Positions 42,670 to 50,758 of a stretch of 64,000 nt of DNA are shown here, in pieces (within the stretch, counting starts at the first letter, position 1; each line of letters starts with the position of its first letter). The stretch is from the NCBI RefSeq assembly GCF_900070365.1, contig NZ_LN850107.1, positions 7,254,001 to 7,318,000 of the forward strand, written 5' to 3'. The notes below the pieces were generated by a model. It was given only the letters and a program-made list of their open reading frames with translations, ran no database searches and was not told the origin of the DNA. This DNA is from Alloactinosynnema sp. L-07. GTDB taxonomy: Bacteria > Actinomycetota > Actinomycetes > Mycobacteriales > Pseudonocardiaceae. A program made the position numbers and the translations under genes.

Positions 42670-44137
42670 GCCGTTCCTGCAGGACCTCGTTGACAGCTTC
42701 GTGTGGCACGCCGAGCGCGCGCCCGACGCGGTCGCGCTGGTCTGGCACGACACCGAGATCGGCTACGGCGAGCTGCTCGACCTCGCCCACGTCGAACGCG
42801 ACAAGCTCGTCGGGCACGACCTGGCCACCGGCCTGCCCGTCGGCATCCTGGCGGAGAAGTCGCCGGAGGCCGTGGCGCTGGTGCTGGCCTGTCTGCTGGC
42901 CCGCCGCCCGTTCCTGCTGCCATCGCCCGCGCTTGGCGACGACATCCTCGCCACCCTGTTCGCGCAGGCGGGCTGCACCACGGTCCTGACCACGCCGGGC
43001 CAGGCCAGGCGGATGCTGCCGCCCACGCCGGTCTCCTCCCCGCCGTGGCCGCCCGCGAACACCGCGTTCATGCTCACCACGTCCGGCTCCACCGGGCAGC
43101 CCAAGATCGTCCCGCTGAGCGCGCAGGCGGTGGCCCGCTTCGCCGACTGGGCCGCGCCGACCTTCGGCATCGGCCCCGGCCGCACCGTGCTCAACGTGGC
43201 GCCGCTGAACTTCGACATCTGCCTGCTCGACGTGTGGACGACGCTGGCCGCGGGCGGGCGGGTGGTCATGGTCGACCCGGCCTACGCCGCCAACGGCCGC
43301 CACCTCGCCGAAGTACTGCGCGCCAACGAGATCCACGTCGTGCAGGCCGTGCCAATGTTCTTCGGACTGCTGCTGGCCGCGGGCGCGGAGGGCTTCGACA
43401 GCGTCGAGCACGTCATGGTCACCGGCGACGCCACCCCCGACCACGTGCTCGCCGGGATCCCGCTGCTGTTCCCCAAGGCGCGGCTGCGCAACATCTACGG
43501 CTGCACCGAGACCAACGACAGCTTCATCGCCGACGTCGACGGCTTGCCGATGGCGATCGGCGATCCGCTGCCCGGGGTGCGCGCCATCCTGGTCGACGAG
43601 GGCCGCGTGATCACCGGGCCGGGTACAGGCGAGCTGTATGTGTCCACGCCGTTCCAGACCGAGGGCTACCTCGACGCGTCCCGCAACGTCGGCAAGTTCA
43701 CCGACCACCCGACCGGCGCCGACGACCTGCGCTACTTCCGCACCGGCGACCTGGTCCGGCGCGGCGGCGACGGCAGGCTGATGCTGGTCGGCCGCGCCGA
43801 CTTCCAGGTCAAGGTGCGCGGCGTCGCGGTCAACACCGCCGAGATCGAGGCGGCGCTGCTGGAGCACCCCAACGTGCTGGAGGCCGCCGTGGCCGCCCTG
43901 CCCGACCCGGTCGCGGGGGCCGTGCTGGCCGCTGCCATCCACCGGGCGCCGGGCAGCGGCCTGGACAGCCTCGCGCTGCGGGAGCACTGCGTGCGGCGGC
44001 TTCCGCGCGCCGCCATCCCTTCACGTATGCGGATCACCGACGAGCCGCTGCCCAAGACCGCCACCGGGAAGGTCGACCGCGCCGCGGTGGGCCGGACCGG
44101 GACCGGGTCGTCTCAAGCCGAAAGAAGGGTGTCATGA
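42662..44137 (+). CDS. Stand-alone amino acid adenylation protein (probable prolyl-carrier ligase)
   Basis: The 491-residue protein is a single adenylation domain: A3 core TTSGSTGQPK, A4 with Asp185 (FDIC, the Asp that binds an alpha-amino group), GCTETNDSF, A7 YFRTGDL, A8 GRADFQVKVRGV and A10 with Lys470 (PKTATGK). No condensation domain. It overlaps a carrier protein gene by four bases, and a PltE-like prolyl dehydrogenase lies downstream, so proline is the favoured substrate, as for RedM/PltF. The specificity code is not a clean proline match by eye, so another amino acid remains possible. Confidence 0.78.
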   Translation: MAEPFLQDLVDSFVWHAERAPDAVALVWHDTEIGYGELLDLAHVERDKLVGHDLATGLPVGILAEKSPEAVALVLACLLARRPFLLPSPALGDDILATLFAQAGCTTVLTTPGQARRMLPPTPVSSPPWPPANTAFMLTTSGSTGQPKIVPLSAQAVARFADWAAPTFGIGPGRTVLNVAPLNFDICLLDVWTTLAAGGRVVMVDPAYAANGRHLAEVLRANEIHVVQAVPMFFGLLLAAGAEGFDSVEHVMVTGDATPDHVLAGIPLLFPKARLRNIYGCTETNDSFIADVDGLPMAIGDPLPGVRAILVDEGRVITGPGTGELYVSTPFQTEGYLDASRNVGKFTDHPTGADDLRYFRTGDLVRRGGDGRLMLVGRADFQVKVRGVAVNTAEIEAALLEHPNVLEAAVAALPDPVAGAVLAAAIHRAPGSGLDSLALREHCVRRLPRAAIPSRMRITDEPLPKTATGKVDRAAVGRTGTGSSQAERRVS

Positions 44138-44397
44138 GCAACGTCTCCACGATCAAGGCGTTCATCATCGATGAATTCCTCCCCGATGTCGCCGCCGACG
44201 GGTTGGCCGTCGATTACGACCTGCTGGCCAACGGTGTGGTCGACAGCCTCGGCCTGCTGAAGATGATCGCGTGGATCGAGGACCGCTTCGGCGTCCCGAT
44301 CGGCGACGACGACCTTGACCCGGACAACTTCCGCAGCGTCGCCGCGGTCGACCGGTTCATCGATGCCGCGCGCATCGGCCCCGTGGTGGGTGCCTGA
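44134..44397 (+). CDS. Peptidyl/acyl carrier protein
   Basis: The 87-residue protein carries the phosphopantetheine site NGVVDSLGL with Ser38. ATGA overlap with the adenylation gene makes it the obvious acceptor of the activated amino acid. The dehydrogenase at 46818 would then oxidise the tethered proline to pyrrole. Confidence 0.85.
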   Translation: MSNVSTIKAFIIDEFLPDVAADGLAVDYDLLANGVVDSLGLLKMIAWIEDRFGVPIGDDDLDPDNFRSVAAVDRFIDAARIGPVVGA

Positions 44398-44399
44398 CC

Positions 44400-45401
44400 A
44401 TGCACGAGGTGATCGCGGCCCTGGTCCAGGGGCGAGGTGAGATCGACGAGCCCGCGTGGCGCTCGCTGTGGGACGGGATCGAGTCGAGCGCCGTCGACCG
44501 GGCCGAGATCGCCGCATTGCTGGCGTCGCTGTCCACGAAGCTGCCCGACCCGGAGTCCTTACGCGCACTGGTGAGGTCATTGCGCGTGGAAGCGGCGCCG
44601 TGGCCGGGCACGGTGAACATCGTCGGCACCGGCGGCGGACCGCGCACGTTCAACATCTCCACCGCCGCGGCCTTCGTGGCCGCGGCGATGGGGGTGCCGG
44701 TCGTCAAGTCCGGCTCGCGCGCCTACACCGGTAGCGCGGGCTCGATCGACCTGCTGGAGCGGCTGGGCGTCGGCCTGACCAAGTCGCTCGACGAGACGGC
44801 GTCGACGCTGGCCAAGCAGGGCGTCGCGTTCACCGGCCCGTTCGTCTACCCGTCGGTGCTGACGCGGATGGCGCGAACCCTGGTGCCCCTTGGCATGCGG
44901 CGCTTCGGCCGGTTCCTCAACGCGCTGGGCCCGTTCATCGCCACGGTCCCGGTCGCCGCCCAGGTGACTGGCGTGTCGGCCGCGGTCTCCCTGGCCGACC
45001 TGCGCGAGCTGGCCTCGGCGCAGGACCGCCGGATCTGGCTGTGCGCCAACGACTTCGGCGCCGACGAGCTGCTCGGGTTCGCCCACAACGTGATCCACAC
45101 AAACGACGGCGGCCCGATCCGGCTCTCGCCGGGCGTGCTGGCCCGCGGCGACGGCGGTCTCGCCGATCTCGCGGAGCACCCGGGATCGCTGGTCGACCAC
45201 TTCCTCGACGTGCTCGCGGGCAAGGCCCACCGCACCGCCCTCGAAGCCGTCGCCCTCAACGCCGCGGCGCTGGCTGTGGCCAGTGGACACACGCCCGCGT
45301 GGCCCGACGCGTACGAGGCGGCCGAGTCCGCCCTCCGCGACGGCGCCGCCCGCTCGTTGGTGGACCGCTTGCGCAAGCCAACGGCGGTGCTCCATGCCTG
45401 A
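44400..45401 (+). CDS. Anthranilate phosphoribosyltransferase homologue (TrpD-like)
   Basis: The 333-residue protein follows the TrpD fold, with the PRPP loop GTGGGPRTFNIST (about 79-91) and the KSGSRAYTGSAGS segment. It would join anthranilate to PRPP. Its start lies two bases after the carrier protein stop. The canonical GTGGDG loop reads GTGGGP, a modest divergence. No TrpE/TrpG anthranilate synthase is in the window. Confidence 0.8.
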   Translation: MHEVIAALVQGRGEIDEPAWRSLWDGIESSAVDRAEIAALLASLSTKLPDPESLRALVRSLRVEAAPWPGTVNIVGTGGGPRTFNISTAAAFVAAAMGVPVVKSGSRAYTGSAGSIDLLERLGVGLTKSLDETASTLAKQGVAFTGPFVYPSVLTRMARTLVPLGMRRFGRFLNALGPFIATVPVAAQVTGVSAAVSLADLRELASAQDRRIWLCANDFGADELLGFAHNVIHTNDGGPIRLSPGVLARGDGGLADLAEHPGSLVDHFLDVLAGKAHRTALEAVALNAAALAVASGHTPAWPDAYEAAESALRDGAARSLVDRLRKPTAVLHA

Positions 45402-46356
45402 GCGGCCCGAGTTGTCCACAGTGGCGCCGATCCATCCACAGGCACATCCCGATCACCCCGAAACCCGCCAGACCCCGATAGACTGGCCAAGGGCCGTCCC
45501 CCCGGGACAGGGTGGGGGCCGCGCGCGTGGGGTTTCGGGAGGTTTCTTCGAGCAGCGGCCGGTGGGCGAGTCGGGGTTGGCGTTGTTCCTCAACGCCGGT
45601 GACCCGCCGCTCGACGTGTTGGCCGATCTCGTCGCGATGCTGGACGAGTCCGGTGTGGACTGTCTGGAGCTGGCTGTCCCGTTCCCGGGGTCGGTGACTG
45701 ACGGCCTCACGGTGCGGCAGTCCGCAAACCGGGCACTGGCCCAAGGTGTCGACCTCGACGCCACGCTCGACTTCATCGCCAAGACCCGGCCCGGCCTGCG
45801 CAGGCTCAAGATCGCGCTGCTGGTCGACTGGAGTCACTCCCTCAAGCGCCGGTCACTGTCCACAGTGGCCGACGAGGTCGCCGCCGCCGGGGTCGACGGC
45901 CTGCTCGTGCACGGCCTGCCGCCGCGGCTCAAGGCCGACTACTACCTGGCCACGGATGCGGCGGCGCTGCCCATCGTGACCACCTGCTACCACCGGAAGT
46001 CCCCTCCGGAGGTGCTGGCCGAGACCGCCGCGAAGGCGTCGGCCTACGTCTACCTGGTGGCTCACTACGGGCGCAGCGGTTCCGCGCCCGCGGCGGGCTA
46101 CGCCGATCTGGCGGGCACGGTCGCCCGCCTGCGCGAGACGGCCACCGCGCCGATCGCGGTCGGCTTCGGCGTTCGCACGCGGCGCGACGTCGAGGCGATC
46201 CACGGGGTCGGGGCCGACGCGGTCATCGTCGGGTCCGCCGGGGTCGCCGTGGTGGAGCACGCCCTGACGCGAGACCGGGACGTGGTCGCGGACTTCCACG
46301 ACTTCGTCCGGTCACTCCACCCCCACCACCCACTGCACACAGGGAGAACACGATGA
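45394..46356 (+). CDS. Tryptophan synthase alpha-chain homologue (indole-glycerol-phosphate lyase, TrpA-like)
   Basis: The ATG overlaps the TrpD stop. The 320-residue product has an N-terminal extension of about 43 residues and then a TrpA barrel. Glu92 (LELAVPFPG) and Asp103 (TDGL) are spaced like the catalytic Glu49/Asp60 of TrpA, and HYGRSGSAP replaces the usual phosphate-binding segment. It should release indole from indole-glycerol phosphate. No TrpB gene is present, so indole itself is probably the product, as with plant indole-glycerol-phosphate lyases. The extension contains the 60-bp dispersed repeat (PIDWPRAVPPG). Confidence 0.78.
   Translation: MPERPELSTVAPIHPQAHPDHPETRQTPIDWPRAVPPGQGGGRARGVSGGFFEQRPVGESGLALFLNAGDPPLDVLADLVAMLDESGVDCLELAVPFPGSVTDGLTVRQSANRALAQGVDLDATLDFIAKTRPGLRRLKIALLVDWSHSLKRRSLSTVADEVAAAGVDGLLVHGLPPRLKADYYLATDAAALPIVTTCYHRKSPPEVLAETAAKASAYVYLVAHYGRSGSAPAAGYADLAGTVARLRETATAPIAVGFGVRTRRDVEAIHGVGADAVIVGSAGVAVVEHALTRDRDVVADFHDFVRSLHPHHPLHTGRTR
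45477..45536 (+). repeat. 60-bp dispersed repeat, copy 2
   Basis: This copy begins GATAGACTGGCCAAGGGCCG and lies inside the TrpA-like coding sequence, encoding PIDWPRAVPPGQGGGRA in the same frame as copy 1. A TTGTCCACA at 45412-45420 matches the actinobacterial DnaA-box consensus, and CCATCCACA at 45432-45440 resembles it. Confidence 0.8.
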
Positions 46357-46727
46357 TCATCCGTGAGCTTTCCGGCGTCCGCACCGTCGAGTGGGGCAAC
46401 GGCCTCAGCAGGCGATTCCTCGTCGAGTCCGACGGCATGGGGTACAGCCTGACCGACACGACCGTCCGCGCGGGCACCAAGTCGCTGCTGGAGTACCGCA
46501 ACCACCTTGAGGCGTGCTACTGCATCGAGGGGTCCGGCGAGGTCGTCGACATGGACGGCAACTCCTTCCCGATCACCGCGGGCGTGATGTACGCGCTGGA
46601 CAAGAACGACGCGCACTTCCTGATCGCCAGCCCGGACGAGGACCTGCGCCTGGTGTGCGTGTTCTCCCCGGCGCTGCGCGGCGACGAGGTGCACAGCCTC
46701 GACGAGTCCGGTTCCTCGCACTACTAA
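46353..46727 (+). CDS. Ectoine-synthase-like cupin (EctC homologue)
   Basis: The 124-residue protein is very close in pattern to ectoine synthase: MIIRELSGVRTVEWG, GMGYSLTDTTVRAGT, LEACYCIEGSGEV and MYALDKNDAH. Residues that bind metal and substrate in EctC (Glu of the HLEA segment, Tyr and His of MYALDKNDAH) are kept. No EctA, EctB or EctD is nearby, so it probably catalyses a ring-closing dehydration on another amine in this cluster. ATG overlaps the TrpA stop. Confidence 0.82.
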   Translation: MIIRELSGVRTVEWGNGLSRRFLVESDGMGYSLTDTTVRAGTKSLLEYRNHLEACYCIEGSGEVVDMDGNSFPITAGVMYALDKNDAHFLIASPDEDLRLVCVFSPALRGDEVHSLDESGSSHY

Positions 46728-46817
46728 CTCGCACTTGTTGAACGGTGTTGTCAGCAGGTTCTGGCGGCTGATCAGGCCGCTGTCGGCGTGTTGCTGATCG
46801 AATAGGGCGGTGTCGCG

Positions 46818-47957
46818 GTGATCGAGTGGAACGCCGATCAGATCGACCTGCGCGCGGGAATCGCGCAGTGGTGCGAGGCGCTCAGCGCCGACCACGTGGA
46901 GCGGGACGAGGAAGGTACTTTCTCCTGGGACAAATGGAAACTGGTGCGCCAGTCGGGCATCCTGGGCCTGCCGTTCGACGAACGGTTCGGCGGATTGGGC
47001 CTGGACCTGGTCACCACGATGGGCGTGCTGGAGGCCCTTGGCGAGGGCAACCGCGACGGCGGCCTGAGCTTCTCGGTCACCACCAGCATGTGCAGCACCG
47101 GTGTCCCACTGGAGGCTTTCGGCTCCGCTGAGCTGAAGCAGCGCTACCTGCCGCGGATCTGTTCCGGCGAGCTGATCGGCGCCCACGCGATCACCGAGTC
47201 CGAGGGCGGCTCCGACGCCCTGCGGATGCTCACCACCGCCGAGCGCGACGGCGACGAGTTCGTCCTGCGCGGCAGCAAGACCTTCGTCAGCAACGCCCCG
47301 ATCGCCGACGTGTTCGTCGTCTACGCCAAGACCCGCCCAGAGGGCGGTGCGCTCGGGGTCACGGCGCTGCTGGTCGAGCGGGACACCCCCGGCCTGACCG
47401 TGGGCAAGTCCATGAAGAAGATGGGCCTGCGCACGTCACCGCTCAGCGAGCTGTTCTTCGACGACTGCCGGGTCCCCGCCACCCAGGTCATCGGCCGGGT
47501 GGGTGGCGGGTTCCTGGTCCTCGACCACGTGATGAAGCGGGAGATCCTGTTCTCCTTCATCATCAATGTCGGCGAGATGCAGCACCGGCTCGACCGCTGC
47601 CTGGCCTACGCCAAGCAGCGCACCCAGTTCGGCAAGCCGATCGGCCACTACCAGTCCATCGCGAACAAGCTCGTGGACATGCGCATCGGCGTGGAGAACT
47701 CCCGCCGCTGGCTCTACGACACCGCCGAGCGGTTGGCCAAGGGCTACAACGTCACCACCGAGATGGCCATCGCCAAGCTGCTGACCAGCGAGGCCAACCT
47801 CGCCTCCGGCCTGGCCGCGGTGCAGATCTTCGGCGGCCACGGCTACATGGCCGAGACCGGACTGGAGAAGGACCTCCGCAACGCCGTCGCGGGCACCATC
47901 TACTCGGGCACGACCGAGATCCAGTACAACCGAATCGCATCGATGATGGGGTTATGA
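46818..47957 (+). CDS. Acyl-CoA dehydrogenase-like prolyl-carrier dehydrogenase (PltE/RedW type)
   Basis: The 379-residue flavoprotein has acyl-CoA dehydrogenase signatures (AHAITESEGGSDA, QIFGGHGYM, IYSGTTEIQ). In the middle region SNAPIADVFVVYAKT...GALGV and the FFDDCRVP segment it resembles the proline-specific members of pyoluteorin and prodiginine pathways, which oxidise prolyl-carrier to pyrrolyl-carrier. The adenylation and carrier genes upstream support this. The start GTG follows AGGGCGG. 46728-46817 upstream holds no gene. Confidence 0.8.
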   Translation: MIEWNADQIDLRAGIAQWCEALSADHVERDEEGTFSWDKWKLVRQSGILGLPFDERFGGLGLDLVTTMGVLEALGEGNRDGGLSFSVTTSMCSTGVPLEAFGSAELKQRYLPRICSGELIGAHAITESEGGSDALRMLTTAERDGDEFVLRGSKTFVSNAPIADVFVVYAKTRPEGGALGVTALLVERDTPGLTVGKSMKKMGLRTSPLSELFFDDCRVPATQVIGRVGGGFLVLDHVMKREILFSFIINVGEMQHRLDRCLAYAKQRTQFGKPIGHYQSIANKLVDMRIGVENSRRWLYDTAERLAKGYNVTTEMAIAKLLTSEANLASGLAAVQIFGGHGYMAETGLEKDLRNAVAGTIYSGTTEIQYNRIASMMGL

Positions 47958-48670
47958 CCAGCCCCGCGGGCAGGCAGGAGATCCTGCTCAAGACGTGCGG
48001 CGCGACTTCGGCCGCCGACATGGACGTGCTCGCCGCCGCCGGTGCCGACCTCGTCGGGCTCTGGCACGGCATCCCGGGCGGTCCGGCCGAACTCGACGTC
48101 GACACGCTCGTGGAGTTGGCCGCCGCGGCGCGGGCGACCGGCGTGCTGGAACCGGTCCTGGTGACGTTCCTAAGCGACGTCGACCGGCTCGGCGATGTGC
48201 TCGCCCGCAGCGGGATCGACTGGGTGCAGCTGCACGCCTATCAGTCGCCGCTGGTGGTCAAGGGCCTACGCCAGAAAGGCCACAGTGGACTGAAGGTGGT
48301 CAAGGTGCTGCACGTCGACGACGGCGGCTGCGTCGAGCGCAGGCTGGTCCCGGCCTACGAACGCGCGGGCACCGACGTGTTCCTGCTCGACCGGGTCGGC
48401 GACAACGGCCAGGTCGGCAGCACCGGGCAGCAACTGCGGGAGTCCGCGGTGGCAGACCTGGTGCCCAGTCTCACCCTGCCTTTCCTTCTCGCGGGCGGGA
48501 TCAGCGCCGACAACCGTGCCGACTACCCGTGGCTGGCCACACACCCCGGCTACCTCGGCATCGACGTGGACACCGCCGCCCGTGACCACAGTGGACGCTT
48601 CTCCGGAAGTAATGTGGCGGCTATCGCCTTGGAGTGGAGCACGGCTCGATCGCGAGAGGTCGTCGGATGA
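47954..48670 (+). CDS. Phosphoribosylanthranilate isomerase homologue (TrpF-like)
   Basis: The 238-residue barrel protein keeps TrpF landmarks: KTCG with the catalytic Cys15, WVQLH, DVFLLD with the catalytic Asp, GSTGQQL and LAGGIS with N following. It isomerises phosphoribosyl anthranilate. ATGA overlap with the dehydrogenase gene. Its stop overlaps the start of a 25-codon micro-ORF. Confidence 0.8.
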   Translation: MTSPAGRQEILLKTCGATSAADMDVLAAAGADLVGLWHGIPGGPAELDVDTLVELAAAARATGVLEPVLVTFLSDVDRLGDVLARSGIDWVQLHAYQSPLVVKGLRQKGHSGLKVVKVLHVDDGGCVERRLVPAYERAGTDVFLLDRVGDNGQVGSTGQQLRESAVADLVPSLTLPFLLAGGISADNRADYPWLATHPGYLGIDVDTAARDHSGRFSGSNVAAIALEWSTARSREVVG

Positions 48671-48744
48671 GCGAGCTTGCGAGCGAATCATTGACACAGG
48701 GCGACCGCGAGCGGCGGCCCGGAGCCTGCGAGGGGCCGTCGTGA
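48667..48744 (+). CDS. MIRU-like micro-ORF between TrpF and TrpC homologues
   Basis: The 25-codon frame (MSELASESLTQG to EGPS) starts in ATGA over the TrpF stop and ends in GTGA over the TrpC start. The sequences at its two ends (GCGAGAGGTCGTCGG and GCGAGGGGCCGTCG) are similar. This is the architecture known for mycobacterial MIRU elements, which sit at overlapping stop/start sites and keep translation coupled. Confidence 0.55.
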   Translation: MSELASESLTQGDRERRPGACEGPS

Positions 48745-49451
48745 GTGTTTTCATTGAGGCTTTGCTGGAAGCGCGGCGCCCGTTGATCATGGAGGTCAAG
48801 CGGCGCGACCCGCACGGCAACGACCTGATGGGCGGTCGGACCGTCGCCGAGGTCGTCGCCCACTACGAGACCGCGGGCGCCGCGTGCGTCTCAGTGGTGA
48901 CCGGCCGCTGGTTCGGCGGCACCCCCGAGTTGCTGCGTGAGGTCGTCGACCGCACCGGGAAACCGGTGCTGCAGAAGGACTTCATCACCCGCCGCGACCA
49001 CATCCAGCAAGCCCGCCGCTGCGGCGCGGCCGCGGTCCTGCTCACCGCCGGGCTGCTGACCCGCTCCAGCCTGGCCAACCTGATCGACGCGGCCCTGTCG
49101 CTGGAACTGACCCCGTTCGTCGAGATCACCTCCGAGGACGAGATCACCGGCATCACGTCGGCCTCGCAGTGCGTCATCGCGGTCAACAACAAGGACATCA
49201 AGACCGGCGAGCGCGACACGGGTGACCTGACCAGGAGCGAACGGATGCTTCCGTTCCTGCGCGCGTCGGGAACCCGGGCGCCGGTCAGCGCCAGCGGGAT
49301 CGACACCCCTGAGACCGCCGCCCGGCTCGCCGACCTCGGCTACGCGGGCCTGCTGGTCGGCACCGCCCTACTCCGCGCGCCGAGCGTGGGGGACTGGCTC
49401 GACGCGTTCGACAACTCCAGGACCACCGAATTCGCCCGGAAAGGGGCCTGA
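48741..49451 (+). CDS. Indole-3-glycerol phosphate synthase homologue (TrpC-like)
   Basis: The 236-residue protein keeps IGPS landmarks: IMEVKRRDP (catalytic Lys), VLQKDFI (catalytic Lys), TPFVEI, VNNKDIKT and SASGIDTPE. It closes the indole ring. It is slightly shorter than typical TrpC at the N-terminus. The GTG at 48741 follows GAGGGG. Confidence 0.82.
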   Translation: MSVFIEALLEARRPLIMEVKRRDPHGNDLMGGRTVAEVVAHYETAGAACVSVVTGRWFGGTPELLREVVDRTGKPVLQKDFITRRDHIQQARRCGAAAVLLTAGLLTRSSLANLIDAALSLELTPFVEITSEDEITGITSASQCVIAVNNKDIKTGERDTGDLTRSERMLPFLRASGTRAPVSASGIDTPETAARLADLGYAGLLVGTALLRAPSVGDWLDAFDNSRTTEFARKGA

Positions 49452-49454
49452 TCC

Positions 49455-50654
49455 ATGAACAGCCGCCTGTTCACCTCCGAGTCGGTCACCGAGGGACACC
49501 CGGACAAGATCTGCGACGCGATCAGCGACTCGATCCTCGACGCGCTGCTCGCCAAGGACCCGCGCTCGCGCGTCGCCGTCGAGACGATGGTGACCACCGG
49601 CCAGGTGCACGTCGCGGGCGAGGTCACCACCGAGGCGTACGCCGACATCCCCGGCATCGTCCGCGACCGCGTGGTGGAGATCGGCTACGACTCGTCGGCC
49701 AAGGGCTTCGACGGCCGCTCCTGCGGGGTCAACATCGCCATCGGGTCGCAGTCCCCGGACATCGCCCAGGGCGTCGACACCGCCCACGAGGTGCGCGTCG
49801 ACGACAGCGACGGCGAGGACGAGATCGCCCGCCAGGGCGCAGGTGACCAGGGCCTGATGTTCGGCTACGCGTGCAGCGACACCCCCGAGCTGATGCCGCT
49901 GCCGATCGCCCTGGCTCACCGCCTTGCCCTGCGGCTGACCGCGGTCCGCAAGTCCGGCGTGATGCCGTACCTGCGGCCCGACGGCAAGACCCAGGTCACC
50001 ATCGAGTACGCCGGAGACCAGCCGGTCCGGCTCGACACCGTCGTCGTGTCGTCGCAGCACGCCGAGGGCGTGAGCCTGGACAGCCTGCTCGCCCCGGACG
50101 TCAGCGAGTACGTCGTGGCCCCGGAACTGGAGGCGCTCGGCCTGGAGAGCTCGGGCGCTCGCCTGCTGGTGAACCCGACCGGCCGCTTCGTCGTCGGCGG
50201 CCCGATGGGCGACGCGGGCCTGACCGGCCGCAAGATCATCGTCGACACCTACGGCGGCATGGCCCGCCACGGCGGCGGCGCGTTCTCGGGCAAGGACCCG
50301 TCGAAGGTCGACCGCTCGGCCGCGTACGCGATGCGCTGGGTGGCGAAGAACGCGGTGGCCGCCGGTCTGGCCACGCGCATCGAGGTGCAGGTCGCCTACG
50401 CCATCGGCAAGGCGGCCCCGGTCGGCCTGTTCGTGGAGACCTTCGGCACCGAGACGGTCGACCCGACCAAGATCCAGGAGGCCGTCCGCGCGGTGTTCGA
50501 CCTGCGCCCGGGCGCGATCATCCGTGATCTCGATCTCCTGCGCCCGATCTACGCCCCGACCGCGGCCTACGGTCACTTCGGCAGGCCCGACCTCGACCTG
50601 CCCTGGGAGCGCACCAACCGCGTCGACGCCCTGCGCGGGTTTCTCGACATCTGA
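49455..50654 (+). CDS. metK: S-adenosylmethionine synthetase
   Basis: The 399-residue protein is a full-length Met[14 protein letters not shown] at the start, the hexapeptide-like [22 protein letters not shown] and the C-terminal AYGHFGR. It makes SAM from methionine and ATP. Its place in the cluster, three bases after TrpC, suggests a dedicated second copy supplying SAM for a methylation step; the housekeeping copy should be elsewhere. Its C-terminus RGFLDI is copied in the following micro-ORF. Confidence 0.92.
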   Translation: MNSRLFTSESVTEGHPDKICDAISDSILDALLAKDPRSRVAVETMVTTGQVHVAGEVTTEAYADIPGIVRDRVVEIGYDSSAKGFDGRSCGVNIAIGSQSPDIAQGVDTAHEVRVDDSDGEDEIARQGAGDQGLMFGYACSDTPELMPLPIALAHRLALRLTAVRKSGVMPYLRPDGKTQVTIEYAGDQPVRLDTVVVSSQHAEGVSLDSLLAPDVSEYVVAPELEALGLESSGARLLVNPTGRFVVGGPMGDAGLTGRKIIVDTYGGMARHGGGAFSGKDPSKVDRSAAYAMRWVAKNAVAAGLATRIEVQVAYAIGKAAPVGLFVETFGTETVDPTKIQEAVRAVFDLRPGAIIRDLDLLRPIYAPTAAYGHFGRPDLDLPWERTNRVDALRGFLDI

Positions 50655-50679
50655 TCCATGCGGAAGGCGGCCCGGACCC

Positions 50680-50733
50680 ATGACACCCGACCGGGTTCGA
50701 GTTGGCGAGCCGCGCGGGTTTCTCGACATCTGA
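50680..50733 (+). CDS. Hybrid micro-ORF at the MetK/thioesterase junction
   Basis: The 17-codon frame reads MTPDRVRVGEPRGFLDI: it starts like the thioesterase (MTPDPIRL) and ends like MetK (RGFLDI). The distance from the MetK stop to this ATG (25 bases) is the same as from its own stop to the thioesterase ATG, so the whole junction is duplicated with a 79-bp period. Confidence 0.6.
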   Translation: MTPDRVRVGEPRGFLDI

Positions 50734-50758
50734 TCCATGCGGAAGGCGGCCCGGACCC

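Noticed and set aside
44400..49451. Housekeeping tryptophan operon
   Set aside because: TrpB and TrpE/TrpG are absent, gene order is scattered among secondary-metabolism genes and the homologues are divergent; the possibility is kept only as a refutation test.
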